Assembly (NCBI RefSeq): GCF_050624435.1
Contig: NC_134536.1
Span: 128,844,758 to 128,908,757, forward strand
Source of the DNA: Tenrec ecaudatus
Lineage: Eukaryota; Chordata; Mammalia; Afrosoricida; Tenrecidae
Length of the DNA: 64,000 bases
Direction: 5' to 3'
Shown here: positions 11,610 to 22,100 of the stretch, one piece after another
Numbering within the stretch: position 1 is the first letter of the stretch
How the letters are laid out: each line of letters opens with the position of its first letter
The notes under the pieces: generated by a model
Told to the model about the DNA's origin: nothing
Database searches by the model: none
Seen by the model: only the letters and a program-made list of their open reading frames with translations
Translations under genes and position numbers: made by a program

Positions 11610-11965
11610 GCACATTAATTACCGTGATTAATTCAACAAACATCTATTTAGAGTCCACCGAGTGCCAAGGGCTCTGTGAGACGCTGGGGGTGGGAGAGCT
11701 CAGAAAAGCACACAATTACTGCCTGCGAGCATCCAAGTTCAGCGGAGACCTCGGAGAAATAAACATCACAGTGACAGCTGCCACTTACTGACCGCTTACT
11801 CTGTGCCAGGTACTGTTTCCAGCACCTTCTGCCGCGGTGACTGGTGGATGCGTACGACAATCCGTGAGGCTGGTACACAGATCCCCAATGTACAAATGAG
11901 GAAACTGAGGCACAGGGAGGGGAAGCCACTTACTCAAGGTCCCAGGGCTATAAGCAAATTGCAAA
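11610..11965 (+). repeat. L2 fragment followed by a MIR element
   Basis: 11610-11725 reads like the L2 3' end (caacaaacatctatttagag, gagtgccaagggctctgtga). 11765-11965 has the MIR core: cttactctgtgccaggtact, caaatgaggaaactgaggca, gggaagccacttactcaagg and tcccagggctataagcaaat. Both are ancient mammalian repeats. Confidence 0.75.
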
Positions 11966-12049
11966 ACAGAACGGACTGCCCTCAAGTCAGTTCTGACTCT
12001 AGTAACCCTGCATGACAGAGTAGAACTGACTGCTGCAGCTGTAGATTTT

Positions 12050-13110
12050 TTTTAATTTTAAAATAATTTTATTGGGGACTCATACAATTCATCACACGCC
12101 ATCCATCCATCCATCCATTGTGTCAATCACATTTCTACATTGGTTGCCACCATCATTCTCAAAATATTTTTTTACTTGAGCCCTTTGTGTCGGCTTCTCA
12201 TTTTTTCCCTCCTTCCCCACCAACCCCCACAAACCCTTAATCATTTATAATTATTATTTTATCATGTCTTACACTGCCTCACGTCTCCCTTTATCCACTT
12301 TTCTGTTGTTCGTCCCCCAGGGGGGAGGTTATATGTAGATCCTTGTGATTGATTCCCCCTTTCTACCTCACCTTCCCCTTACCCTCCTGGTATCGCCACA
12401 CTCACCACTGGTCCTGAGATATCATCTGTCCAGGATTCCCAGTGTTTCCAGTTCTTATCTGTACCAGTGTACATCCTCTGGTCTAGCCAGATTTGTAAGG
12501 TAGAATTGGGATCATGATAGTGGGGGCGGGGGAGGGAAGAAGCATTAAAGAACTAGAAGAAAGGTGTATGTTTCATCGTTGCTACACTACACCCTGACTG
12601 GCTCGTGTCCTCCCCACGACCCTTCTGTAAGGGGATGTCCGTGGCCTACAGATGGGCTTTGGGTCTCCACTCCACCTCAATCACACTGTTTATGATTTTT
12701 TGTTCTTTGATGCCTGATACCTGAGCCCATCGACACCCATGAACACACAGGCTTGTGTGCTTCTTCCATGTGGGCTTTGTTGCTTCTGAGCTAGATGACT
12801 GCTTGTTTATCTTCAAGCTTTTAAGACCCCAGATGCTACATCTTTTGATAGCCGGGCACCATTAGCTTTCTTCACCACATTTGTTTATGCACCCATTTGT
12901 CTTCAGTGATTGTGTAGGGATGCCAGGTTAATAGAGCAAAGTGTTCTTGCATTGAGGGAGTACATCTGCTACCTTAATACTAAACATATATATATATGCA
13001 CATAGATTTCTCCATGGTCATATATAAATATATTTACATATGTACACACCTGTATTTAGATCTCTAGTTCTTGCCTCTATTTCCTTTTACACTCCTCTTG
13101 TCCCACTCTC
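12050..13110 (-). repeat. Afrotherian L1 3' UTR, reverse orientation
   Basis: Same landmarks and order as the copy at 5970-7015: ttttattggggactcataca, the (CATC)n run, ccagttcttatctgtaccag, ttttgttctttgatgcctga, catgtgggctttgttgcttc and tagccgggcaccattagctt, ending in an AT-rich block near 13.0 kb. Confidence 0.75.
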
Positions 13111-13194
13111 ATGTTCAGCTTTCATTTGGGTTTCAGTAATTCCTCTCGGTTACATTGCCCTTGATCAAGCTCTACCAGGCCTCCTACACCCTCC

Positions 13195-13345
13195 TCGACA
13201 CAGATTTTGGATCACTTGTTCCCTGATTGTAAATCTTTATGGGAGTAGAAAGCCTCATCCTTCTCCTGAGGGGAGGGGTTAGTGGCTTCAACCGATGACT
13301 GGGTTAGCAGCCCAGTCGTGACCACTGTATCACCGTATGTCCTCG
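13195..13345 (-). repeat. AfroSINE fragment, reverse orientation
   Basis: Plus-strand sequence tgggagtagaaagcctcatc, followed by the complement of the SINE head (ttagcagcccagtcgtgacc). Confidence 0.55.
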
Positions 13346-14309
13346 CACTACCCAGAGACTCCAATAAATGAGTGCTCTTGTGTGCCCTGGACTAGAGGCT
13401 GGCTCACAGTCCAGCTCACAGCAAGCCCACAAAACGGTACAAAAGGATCCTCAGAAGGTCTTTACGGAACCACATCACCAAGCCTATCTACCACGGAGAG
13501 GTTGATTAGACTTGAACCACAAACCTTCCAGCTAGCAGGCCAGCACTCAATTTGTCAACAGAGACAAGGAGACATGTTTTCTTTCTTTATTCTTAGATTA
13601 AAATAGTGAAGAAAAAAGCGATGTTACTTATCACGTTTGTTTCTCATTTGTGTGTTTTTTTAAATTTTCATTTCAAATTCACCTACTTCAAAGCTGCATT
13701 CAGGGGAAAAAAATCCTAAAAGTAGTTCCTAAATAAAAGAGAATACAAAGAAATTACATGATTGGCTTAAAGTTATAAAAGGATCGATAAATTCAACGCG
13801 GCCGCTATTTTAATTTGGTCTCACCTACAGACCGTGAAAGTGTTACTGACGCTGTCTGACGTCTGCCTTAACTCGATGGAGGAGCCACTCCAGCAGATTG
13901 ACCCGAAGGGATACCTTTTCCTTGGCTTTTCTCTCACATCGTGGGTCTGAATGCTACATTTTGCTCTGCAATTGACTCATCTTCCAATTGCTTCCATGTC
14001 TCTTTGTGGTCCACCGGGCGTACGTCTCGATTTTTCATCCTACTTGCTGACTCTGGTCCTGTGAAGATGATACTGGAAATCCAGTTCTCTGAGCTTTTGC
14101 TTCTTTATAGCCACCAGTCAACTGCTGGAGAGCTGATCCAGACGCACGGTTGGTGGCCCACGTGGTCGAGGCAGAACACATTGAGTTTCCACCCAGGCTG
14201 TGGCCTGTCAGCAATACATGGCCAGGCCTTTCTTACGCAACTCTCTCTGGTTAACATCTATTTCATCAGCTCACCCGATCCCCTACGTCTTCGTCCTTCT
14301 CTGCTAACA

Positions 14310-15150
14310 AAGACTGTGAAGAACAGGAAATACCAGAACATTTGATTGTGCTCATGTGGAACCTGGACCTGGACCAAGAGGCAGTTGTTAGAATGGAATG
14401 GGGGAGCTCCTATGTGTCTGAAAATCAGGGAAGGGGTACGCAGGGTGGAATCTGCATGCTGAGCAAATCATCCAAGAAATGGGGCATCAGGATTGAAGGG
14501 AGGTTTGCGAACAGCCTGCGGTAGAGACGTAGACGACAGAAGCTTCCTTGAGGGAAGTGACGACTTGGAGCACTTACTGATGAAGACCCAAGGTTACAGG
14601 CAACCCTTAGCAGGGATTACGCCGAAACATGCAGAAAACGAAACTTCTCCCCACGGGGTTAATAAACAACGTGCTGACGAAACACACAGGAACGACTGAC
14701 GTCACGGGGTTCAGGTCCCTTGGGTCCACGCTCGGCACTCCTGGGAGCTGCAGTTCGGAAATCAGATTTGCATCGGGCAAATCTATTTAAAGTGTTAGAA
14801 AGTAACGCTATCCCTTTGAGGACTAAGGCGCACCAGCCCTAGGCCAGGCTCGTTTCGATGCCTAGCTGAGGCAGGACCGTGAATAAGGACGAGCCAAGAG
14901 AAACAGTGCCCTTGAATTAGGATGCTGGGAAACACTGAATGGTGGGCTGTCAGGGGAACCAATAAATATCTTGGAAGAAGTGGAGCCAGAATATTCCTGA
15001 GACGTGAGGATGGCATGTTACCAGGAGAGAAGGGACTCCTGCTCGGTGCGGAGCCGGCAGCGCCCCTTCTGTTGCACCCAGGGTCACGAGGCGTCCTGGG
15101 GCACCCGCGGTGGGAGCAACCAGAAAGGGTTCATGGTCATGGCTGAACTA
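14310..15150 (+). mobile_element. RTE-type LINE relic, 3' half, sense
   Basis: The plus strand reads as a decayed RTE reverse transcriptase and C-terminal region: acatttgattgtgctcatgt, aagaggcagttgttagaatg, catgctgagcaaatcatcca, ggggcatcaggattgaaggg, gagcacttactgatgaagac, atttaaagtgttagaaagta, tcttggaagaagtggagcca. These follow in the order I recall for elephant RTE1 elements. The frame is broken repeatedly and segments are missing, so it is a dead copy. The upstream boundary is uncertain; 13.8-14.3 kb was not recognised. Confidence 0.7.
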
Positions 15151-15184
15151 CACGGTAAACATGCTTCATGTCACTGCACTAGAC

Positions 15185-15735
15185 ACAGGAGCCCTGGCGG
15201 CAGCGGGGTTACTTGCCCGGCTGCTAACTGCAAGGTCAGCAGCTCAAACCACCCGTCGTTCCGAGGCAGAAAGATGGGGCTTTCTACTCCTGTAAAGAGT
15301 GACAGTCTCGCAACAGAAGAGTGGGTGAAGGGAGACATCGGTCAGGGTAAGGCATGAAATAGTAATAATAATTTATAAATTATTAAGGGTTCGTGAGGGA
15401 GGAAGGGTGGAAGGGGAGGGGGAAACAATGAAGAGCTGATACCTAGTAGAAAGAAAATGCTTTGAAAATGATGATGTCAACATATGTACAGGTGTGCCTG
15501 ACACGATGGATGGATGGATGGATGGATGGATGGATGGATGGATGGATGGATGGATGGACAGATGGACAGACAGATTGTGCTAAGAGCTGTTTGAGCTCCC
15601 AATAAAATGATTTTTTTTTTTAAAGAGAGAGACTGAAGGCTTTGGAAACCCATGGGGCAGTTCCACCCTGTCCCTCTCTCCAGGGTGGCCAAGAGTCAGC
15701 ATCAACACCACGGCCTGTGAGTTTGGTTGCTTTGT
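15185..15735 (+). repeat. AfroSINE split by a nested L1 3' end
   Basis: 15185-15307 is a SINE head and middle (gagccctggcggcagcgggg to aaagagtgacagtctcg). L1 3' UTR occupies about 15310-15625 (gaagagtgggtgaagggaga to cccaataaaatgattttttt). SINE tail then resumes at about 15640 (ggctttggaaacccatgggg to ggcctgtgagtttggttgct). The L1 tail carries a (GGAT)n expansion at 15505-15558. Confidence 0.75.
15505..15558. repeat. (GGAT)n microsatellite inside L1 tail
   Basis: Thirteen or so uninterrupted GGAT units. The shorter (GGAT)n present in other L1 ends of this window (for example near 4510 and 9975) shows it grew from a motif native to the L1 3' UTR. Confidence 0.9.
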
Positions 15736-16584
15736 TTTGAGCTGTCCGTGTGAAGAGGCAGAAGAGTGTCTGGTTTCTGCTACCTATATACTCGCTACAA
15801 CAAATACAAATAACAGAAAGATGTGCCTTTCACAACTCCGATCTTTTCCCAGCGGGATTCCAAGGGGCAGCTGACATGGCCTGAACTAAAGCCAAGGGCG
15901 GTGGGGCCGAAAAGGAGGAGACAGACATGGCCATAGATGGAAGGAGCCCGTGAGGGGGCCAGACAAGCGCTCCACTGAAAGACGTGAGGCTCCGGTCCAC
16001 CTGGCAGTGCCGCCTAAGAAAGGGCTGGCAGTCCCCTTCTGAAGAGCCAGTCAGTGGAAACCGTCCATGCGGGATCAGCATGGGTCAGTCAGAGGCAACG
16101 CCAAGGAAACGGGATTTTTGTTTGCCCGTTTGTTTAACGGAGATTTCATTTCTAAAACCGCACAGCTAGCTGGATCTGAAGGGCTCCCCAGGATATGCCA
16201 GGGAGAAGCTGCAGTGCCCATCCCCACTTGTCTCTCCCTCACCAGGGCCTCACCCGAACTGTCGGTCCGACAGAAGAGGAGCTGGGGTTACAGACAAGTC
16301 CAGATCGCTTCCAGGATTTCAACTCCGGTCTCCGGAATCCCAGAACCTCGTGAGCAATCGTGTGGGGTCCAGGACAGGGTTACTGACGCTTATGGAGAAA
16401 AACAGAGGGCAGAAAGCATGACCCACCCCGGCACTGGCCATCGAGTGAGGGCAATAAAAAGACCAGAAACGGAAACTGCTGCAGGTCCTTGTATCCGGTG
16501 TGGAGTCCTGCGGACCAAAGGACAGCTGTGGTCTCGGAGATCAGAGAAGCCGTTGGGGGAGGGGGGTGCGGGACTCCTCAGGGA

Positions 16585-16905
16585 AAGTTCCAGGCTCCTG
16601 CTGTTGCTGGTCGGTGCCATTGCGTCGCTTCTGACCCAGCACAACCCTGCGCACAACGGGACGAGACGTCCCCCGGCCCTGCGCCACCCCCAACTGTCCC
16701 TGTGCTGACCCCATGGTTGCAGCCACAGTGTCCCCGTCTGGCCGAGGTCCTTCTTCTCTGGCTGCTGCCCTACTTTGCCAGGGAGGCTGACACCGTGTCC
16801 GTGGCGTAGAAGACCGAGTCTTGCCATCCGTGTCGCTCAGGAGCGCTCCGGCGATACTTCTTTTTCTCCGGCTGTTCTTCTTCCCAGACAGATTTCCAAG
16901 ACGCG
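16585..16905 (-). mobile_element. RTE-type LINE 3' end, antisense to window
   Basis: On the plus strand it is the reverse complement of the RTE 3' end: ggtgccattgcgtcgcttct, cctgcgcacaacgggacgag, catggttgcagccacagtgt, ccctactttgccagggaggc, cgagtcttgccatccgtgtc, ttcccagacagatttccaag. Short and truncated. Confidence 0.7.
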
Positions 16906-17729
16906 CTCATGCAAGGGGACGGGTGCATGGAACAATCTCGGTCCCTGCTGGCTGTCATAGGGTCCCAGTCTCGGTGACAAACTACCCGATCCCATATGAA
17001 CCGCGCCTGCCAGCTGTCGCACATTCTACCATGTGCCTGTCACAGGTCCACTGGACAACAGTTTACTCACAACCTTTTTGGTCACTGACCTGTTAACCAT
17101 CTGCGGAGAGCTGGGAACTGCCCTACCCCCTAACAAACAGCCTAAATGCAACACGTTGCTAGGCTCCCTTCCTTCGACAGAGCAGCTCCAGGTCTACACA
17201 CGCATTCTATAGATGCACATGCCTAAGAGCAAAGTTGGGTACGAGGGCTTGTGTGGGGGCTAGGCTGAGAAATAGCAAGGTTTGGAAATAGAGAGTGGTG
17301 GGTGTAATTAGTGCCACTGACTGGCACACTAGAAAGTTAAAATCGCATGCCTTATGTCGTACAGATTTCACACAGTAAAATAAAAATAGCCATAAACGGA
17401 AAGCCCCCTACTCTGAGAAAGGCAGGACGCAGAGAGGGGAAAGCAGTAGTCAGTGGCTGAACGCACTGGGATGGACAGACGCATGCTGGCTGCAGCTCCG
17501 TCCACAGGGCGCGGGAGTGTAGAACTGGGTCGAATTTGCAGGTCACTGTGAGCCCAGTGTTAACGAGACCCGGCTTCGGGCCAACAGTTGCCTGAGTCAC
17601 TCTGAGGGGAGTGACGACCACCTGATCCATGCACAGCCAGACGGAGCCTAGACTCACCCTTGAAAACCACGTTTCAGCCAAAGTGGGTGGAGGGGTAGGG
17701 TAGGCATCTTCGCTCATAGACCCGGGCAC

Positions 17730-17835
17730 ATCAGCTACTCTCTGAGTCTGTCTCCTCATGGGCAAGAAAGAGAACACCTACTCCCAGGGGCGTGGCAAGG
17801 ATGGAATAAGAAAACACGCAGAATGACACTGGATA
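17730..17835 (-). repeat. MIR-like fragment, reverse orientation
   Basis: gtctgtctcctcatgggcaa followed by ggcaaggatggaataagaaa and gcagaatgacactgg matches the reverse of a MIR core and its flank. Diverged. Confidence 0.4.
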
Positions 17836-17934
17836 ACCTAAACCGAGACTGTGCTTGGCTGCTAACTGAACGTCCACCCAGAGGCAACACGGAAGAAAGG
17901 CCTGGCGATCTAGACCTGAAAGAAATCAGCCAGA

Positions 17935-18840
17935 GAGGCGTTCTGTGATGCTCACCTTCCCAACACGATCACCGCAGACAAAACGTGTGCATAAGCAAAT
18001 GTGGTGAAGAAAGCTGATGGTGCCCGGCGATCAAAAGATCTGGGATCTTAAAGGCTTGAAGGTAAACAAGCTGCCATCTAGCTCAGAAGAAACAAAGCCC
18101 ACATGGAAGAAGCACACCTGCCTGTGTGATCAAGAGGTGTCAATAGGATCAGGTATCAAAGACCCAGAACAAAAAAAAAAAAAAACCACATCATTGTGAA
18201 TGAGGGGGAGTGCAGAATAGAGACTCAAAGCCCATCTATAGGCAACTGGACATCTCCTTACAGAAGGGTCTAGGGGGGCAGGGGAACGAGTCAGTCAGGA
18301 AGCAGTGTAGCAACGATGAAACACAACTTTCCTCTAGTTCTTAAATGCTCCCCCCCCCACCTCTACCATGATCCCAATTCTACCTTACAAATCCAGCTAG
18401 ACCAGAGCATGTACACTGGTACAGATAGGAACTGGAAACACAGGGAATCCAGGACAGAAAAACCCCCTTAAGACCAATAAAGAGACTAGAGATACCAAGA
18501 TGGTAAGGGGAAGGTGGGGGGAGAACGGGGAACCAATCACAATGATCTACATATAACCCTTCCTAGGGGGATGGACAGCAGAAAAGTGGATGAAGGGAGA
18601 CAGTGGTTGGTGTAAGACACGGGGAGGGGGGACATTTTATAAATTATCAAAGGTTCCTGCAAAAGGGAGGGTGGGAGATGAGGGAGGGGAAGAATGAGGA
18701 GCTGAAACCAAGGGCTCAAGCAGAAAGAAAACGTTTTACAAATGATGAGGGCAACATATGTACACATGTGCTTGACGCGATGGATGGATGTGTGGATTGT
18801 GATAAGAGCTGTAAGAGCCCCAATAAGATGATAAACCAGC
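17935..18840 (+). repeat. Afrotherian L1 3' UTR, long sense copy
   Basis: The most complete sense copy in the window: gatgctcaccttcccaacac, tggtgaagaaagctgatggt, acatggaagaagcacacctg, ccttacagaagggtctaggg, gtagcaacgatgaaacacaa, accagagcatgtacactggt, agggaatccaggacagaaaa, aaagtggatgaagggagaca, aagggctcaagcagaaagaa and the end gccccaataagatgataaac, where the polyadenylation signal is mutated to aataag. A SINE head-like stretch precedes it (about 17850-17930). Confidence 0.75.
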
Positions 18841-18984
18841 AAACAAGCAAACACGAAATCAGTCGGCAAAAATCCCATGAGCACTCCCCGTCCGGCTCGG
18901 GGCCAGCCGGGCGCGCTGCTGGGTGAGACTGGCTTGAGAGCAACCGCGACCTTAGCTGCAGTCTGCGTGTTCTATTCCAAGCTG

Positions 18985-19180
18985 TGTGCCCCAGACTAAA
19001 GCCCTGCCCGGTCACCTTGGCGCTGACGCATGTGCCCCCATTGCAGCCACGGAGCCCACCCGTCTGGCCAGGCTCTTCCTTCTGCACCTCTGCCCGGCTC
19101 CTTTACCAAGCACGAGGTCCTCTCCCAGGGACTGGTCCCTCCGGATAACATGTCCAGACTCCCTCTCGCCCTTCTTGTCC
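18985..19180 (-). mobile_element. RTE-type LINE 3' fragment, antisense to window
   Basis: Reverse complement of RTE 3' sequence: aagccctgcccggtcacctt, ccattgcagccacggagccc, gctcctttaccaagcacgag, agggactggtccctccggat, aacatgtccagact. Third RTE relic in this intron. Confidence 0.65.
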
Positions 19181-19184
19181 CTGA

Positions 19185-22100
19185 GAGTTGAAATCCACTT
19201 GTTCCTGTGTGTTTGCTTCTCTTCTTATTGCCGTCCTAAGAATGTTGCCATTTTGTAACAACTGACGTTCTTGTTGCAGTTTTTAACAAAAGAGTCAGGA
19301 TTCGACCTGTAGGTGCGAATCTTCCAGGAACTGCCTGAGGAGAACTGAATCCAGAGCTTCCCTGGCCACTAGAAGGACTGCCCAAAGGACACGGCTCCCC
19401 CAGGTCTCTGCCCCCACACTCCTTTGCCTCTAAGCAGCCAGGTGAGCTCTTACGTCACAGGTGATAGGAGAAATGGGACCAGGAAACCCCAAGGGGAGAC
19501 CAGACTGCACAATCTTAAGGCCCAGGTTACCTTGTGTGCGGTGGGTACCAGTGACCCACCTGAGACCTAAGGCATCACTTTCAGTTGTACACGCCCTGTG
19601 GGGATAGGTTCCCAGCAAAGGCCAGGACAGAAACAAAGCCATCGGCCCAGAAACGGCCCAGAGCAGAGGCTCTCCTGGGATGTGCCCACTGTCCTCCTAG
19701 GTCACTTAATACTGGGTAGGGTGGGGCCAGCGTGGACAACCAATCTTCTCCTCCAAGGTGTAAGAGCCTTCCTGCCCACCCCCCCCCTTCCCTGTCCCCA
19801 TTCTCATCCCCCCACCCCCACTTTGGGTCCTCCCCCAACCCAGCAGGGTCCCAGGGGAGGAAGAGACCTGAGCAAGCACGCAGGAGGAGGCTAAATAATG
19901 AATTGTAAGTGTGTGTTTTCTTTGGCCAGGCCAGTCTGGCCAAGCTCTGGGGGCTGCTGGGCAAACATTTTTCATATTTTAGTAGCTGGCCTCTTACCAA
20001 GGCAGTCAGAAGTTAAGTAAGCTTTGAATGAGCTCGCCCACCCTCTCCGGCTGGAAGAGGAATTCTTAATGAAGTTCCAGGCAACTCTGGCCTCTAGCAA
20101 GCCCATGGAGTGGCCTGAAATATCACTCACTCCACACTACTCGTAATGACTGCAAATGATTCAGCAACAAAACACTTAGCCTGGAGTGGAACCTGGCCTG
20201 GTGGGGCCGGTTCCACCAGCTCAGAGCATGGGTGCACGGGCAGACCCCTGGGCCCCCAAGATTGAGGGGGCAGAAGATAGGAAGTGCTCAGCTCCAGGTA
20301 AAACCCTTGTCATGGGGCCCCTGCCCCCACTCTCCACCCAGGCAGTCAGAGGCAGACCCTACAACCGTTTACAACCCTGGCTCCAGGGCAGAGGAAAAGT
20401 GTGAGTGGAAAAACAAAAGGTATTTCTTTGATCTAATGCTAGGGGTGGGTTGCAGGCACCTCAAAGACCTGTCCGGTCAACACACATCCTGCATTTTACA
20501 GCACTCCCCGCCCCCCAGGGCCCGCCTACCCCCACCCCCACTTCTTCCCCACCTGGTGCCAGATACCAGAGGGCCTCTGGGCTCAGAGAAGCTAGCTCAC
20601 TTTGGATCTGAGCCCTCCTGCACCAACTTCAGAGAAGCCCAGAAAATGGAGGCCCCGTAAATAACCCAATTTGCACCCTGTTTTCGGACTTCCGGGCTTT
20701 TGGCAGCACAAAACTGGAAGCAATTTGTCAGGAGTCTAAGAGCAACTTTTAACTAATGTATTCCCAACCTGGGGCTCAGAGGGATTTGCTGTCAGCCCCA
20801 TCAACACCTCGTCCTGGTGCCCAGGCAGTGGCTTGGACAGAACAGGCTGCTATTAATTCCCAGGCCACTGGGAGAAGATCCCCACCCCACCCCCAAGCTG
20901 GCAGGCGACCCTACCCCAGGTCTCTCTAGACCTTTCTAGCCACACAGGTAAATACAAAATGATGTAATGTTAGACCCAAACTACAACACCAAAGACAGAC
21001 AGCTTGGGGCCCCTGCCTGAGCGCCCCTGCCTTGAAAGGGGGCCTTGGCACCACCTTGGCACCACCCAGGAGGCTCTGGGTACACCTTGCTGTGGAGTCA
21101 TTCAGCAACCTTCCCACCTCCCAGAGTCCTGCCCCATCCCATCCTCCCCATGTGAGCCCATTGCTGCACCTATGGAGGGTTAGATTAGAGGAGGCAGTCC
21201 AGAGGGACAGCCCTGTGTCAATCCCACACAGATAAGCCATCTGAGGGGGGGAAACTCCCCATCCCCAGTCTCATCTGTCTCCTCTGCCCCCAGAGCCCCT
21301 GGCAGGTCTCTTGCTTTGTCTATGATTCTACTCTGGTCCTGCCTACCAGACACCCCCGCTCACGGCTGAAGTGCATCTCCAGTCTCTACCAGACACCCCC
21401 CCCCCACAGCTGAAGTGCATCTCCAGTCTCTACCAGACACACCCCCCGACTGCTGAAATGCATCTCCAGTCTCCCCCAGGGACGCGGCAGTGTTTTAAAA
21501 TGGAGCCGTTACCATCTGAGCCATTTTTATTCTTTCCGTCAGACACGCTGCCCTCTCCGGGCCATCCATCTCCCTCCTCTCCTGGAGGGACCTCTTCTGC
21601 CTTCTGCGGACCAAAGTCACAGCCAGCAAACCGCGCGCGCGCGCACACACACACACACACACCCCTTACATGCTGTGACGCCTTATAGTATTAAATGAGG
21701 TGCCACGCGAAAGGGAAAATGCCTTTGGTTGAAAATCACTAGTTGAAGAGAAGCCGAGAGGTCTTGAGCGAATCACCCTATGAGCATGCGCTTTCCAGGG
21801 GTACAGTCGGGAGAACCCCGTAGGCCCAGTTCCACCCTCAGAATTGACTGGACGCCACTGAACAGCCATCCCTTTTCACTTGGTGTGGCCCCTGTGAGGG
21901 ACCCACTGCCCCCATTGTTTCCTGGGCTTATTTCTTTCCAGGAGCAGGTGCCAGAACTTGCCCACCCCCCTCCTGGGTTTGAACCACCAACCTGTGGGGA
22001 GGCCTGGAGAACTGTTGTATGCCCCAGGGCCCCTTCAAGGGTTGGTTTCAAGGCACATTATGAGTTCCCACTAAAAAGGGCTAACACACAATACTCCCAG

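Noticed and set aside
13941-14345. 134-codon plus-strand ORF as a gene
   Set aside because: It runs into the RTE relic, has no recognised domain, and lacks splice or promoter support.
15505-15558. Tandem GGAT units as a CRISPR-like array
   Set aside because: No spacers; a plain tetranucleotide microsatellite in an L1 tail of a mammalian genome.
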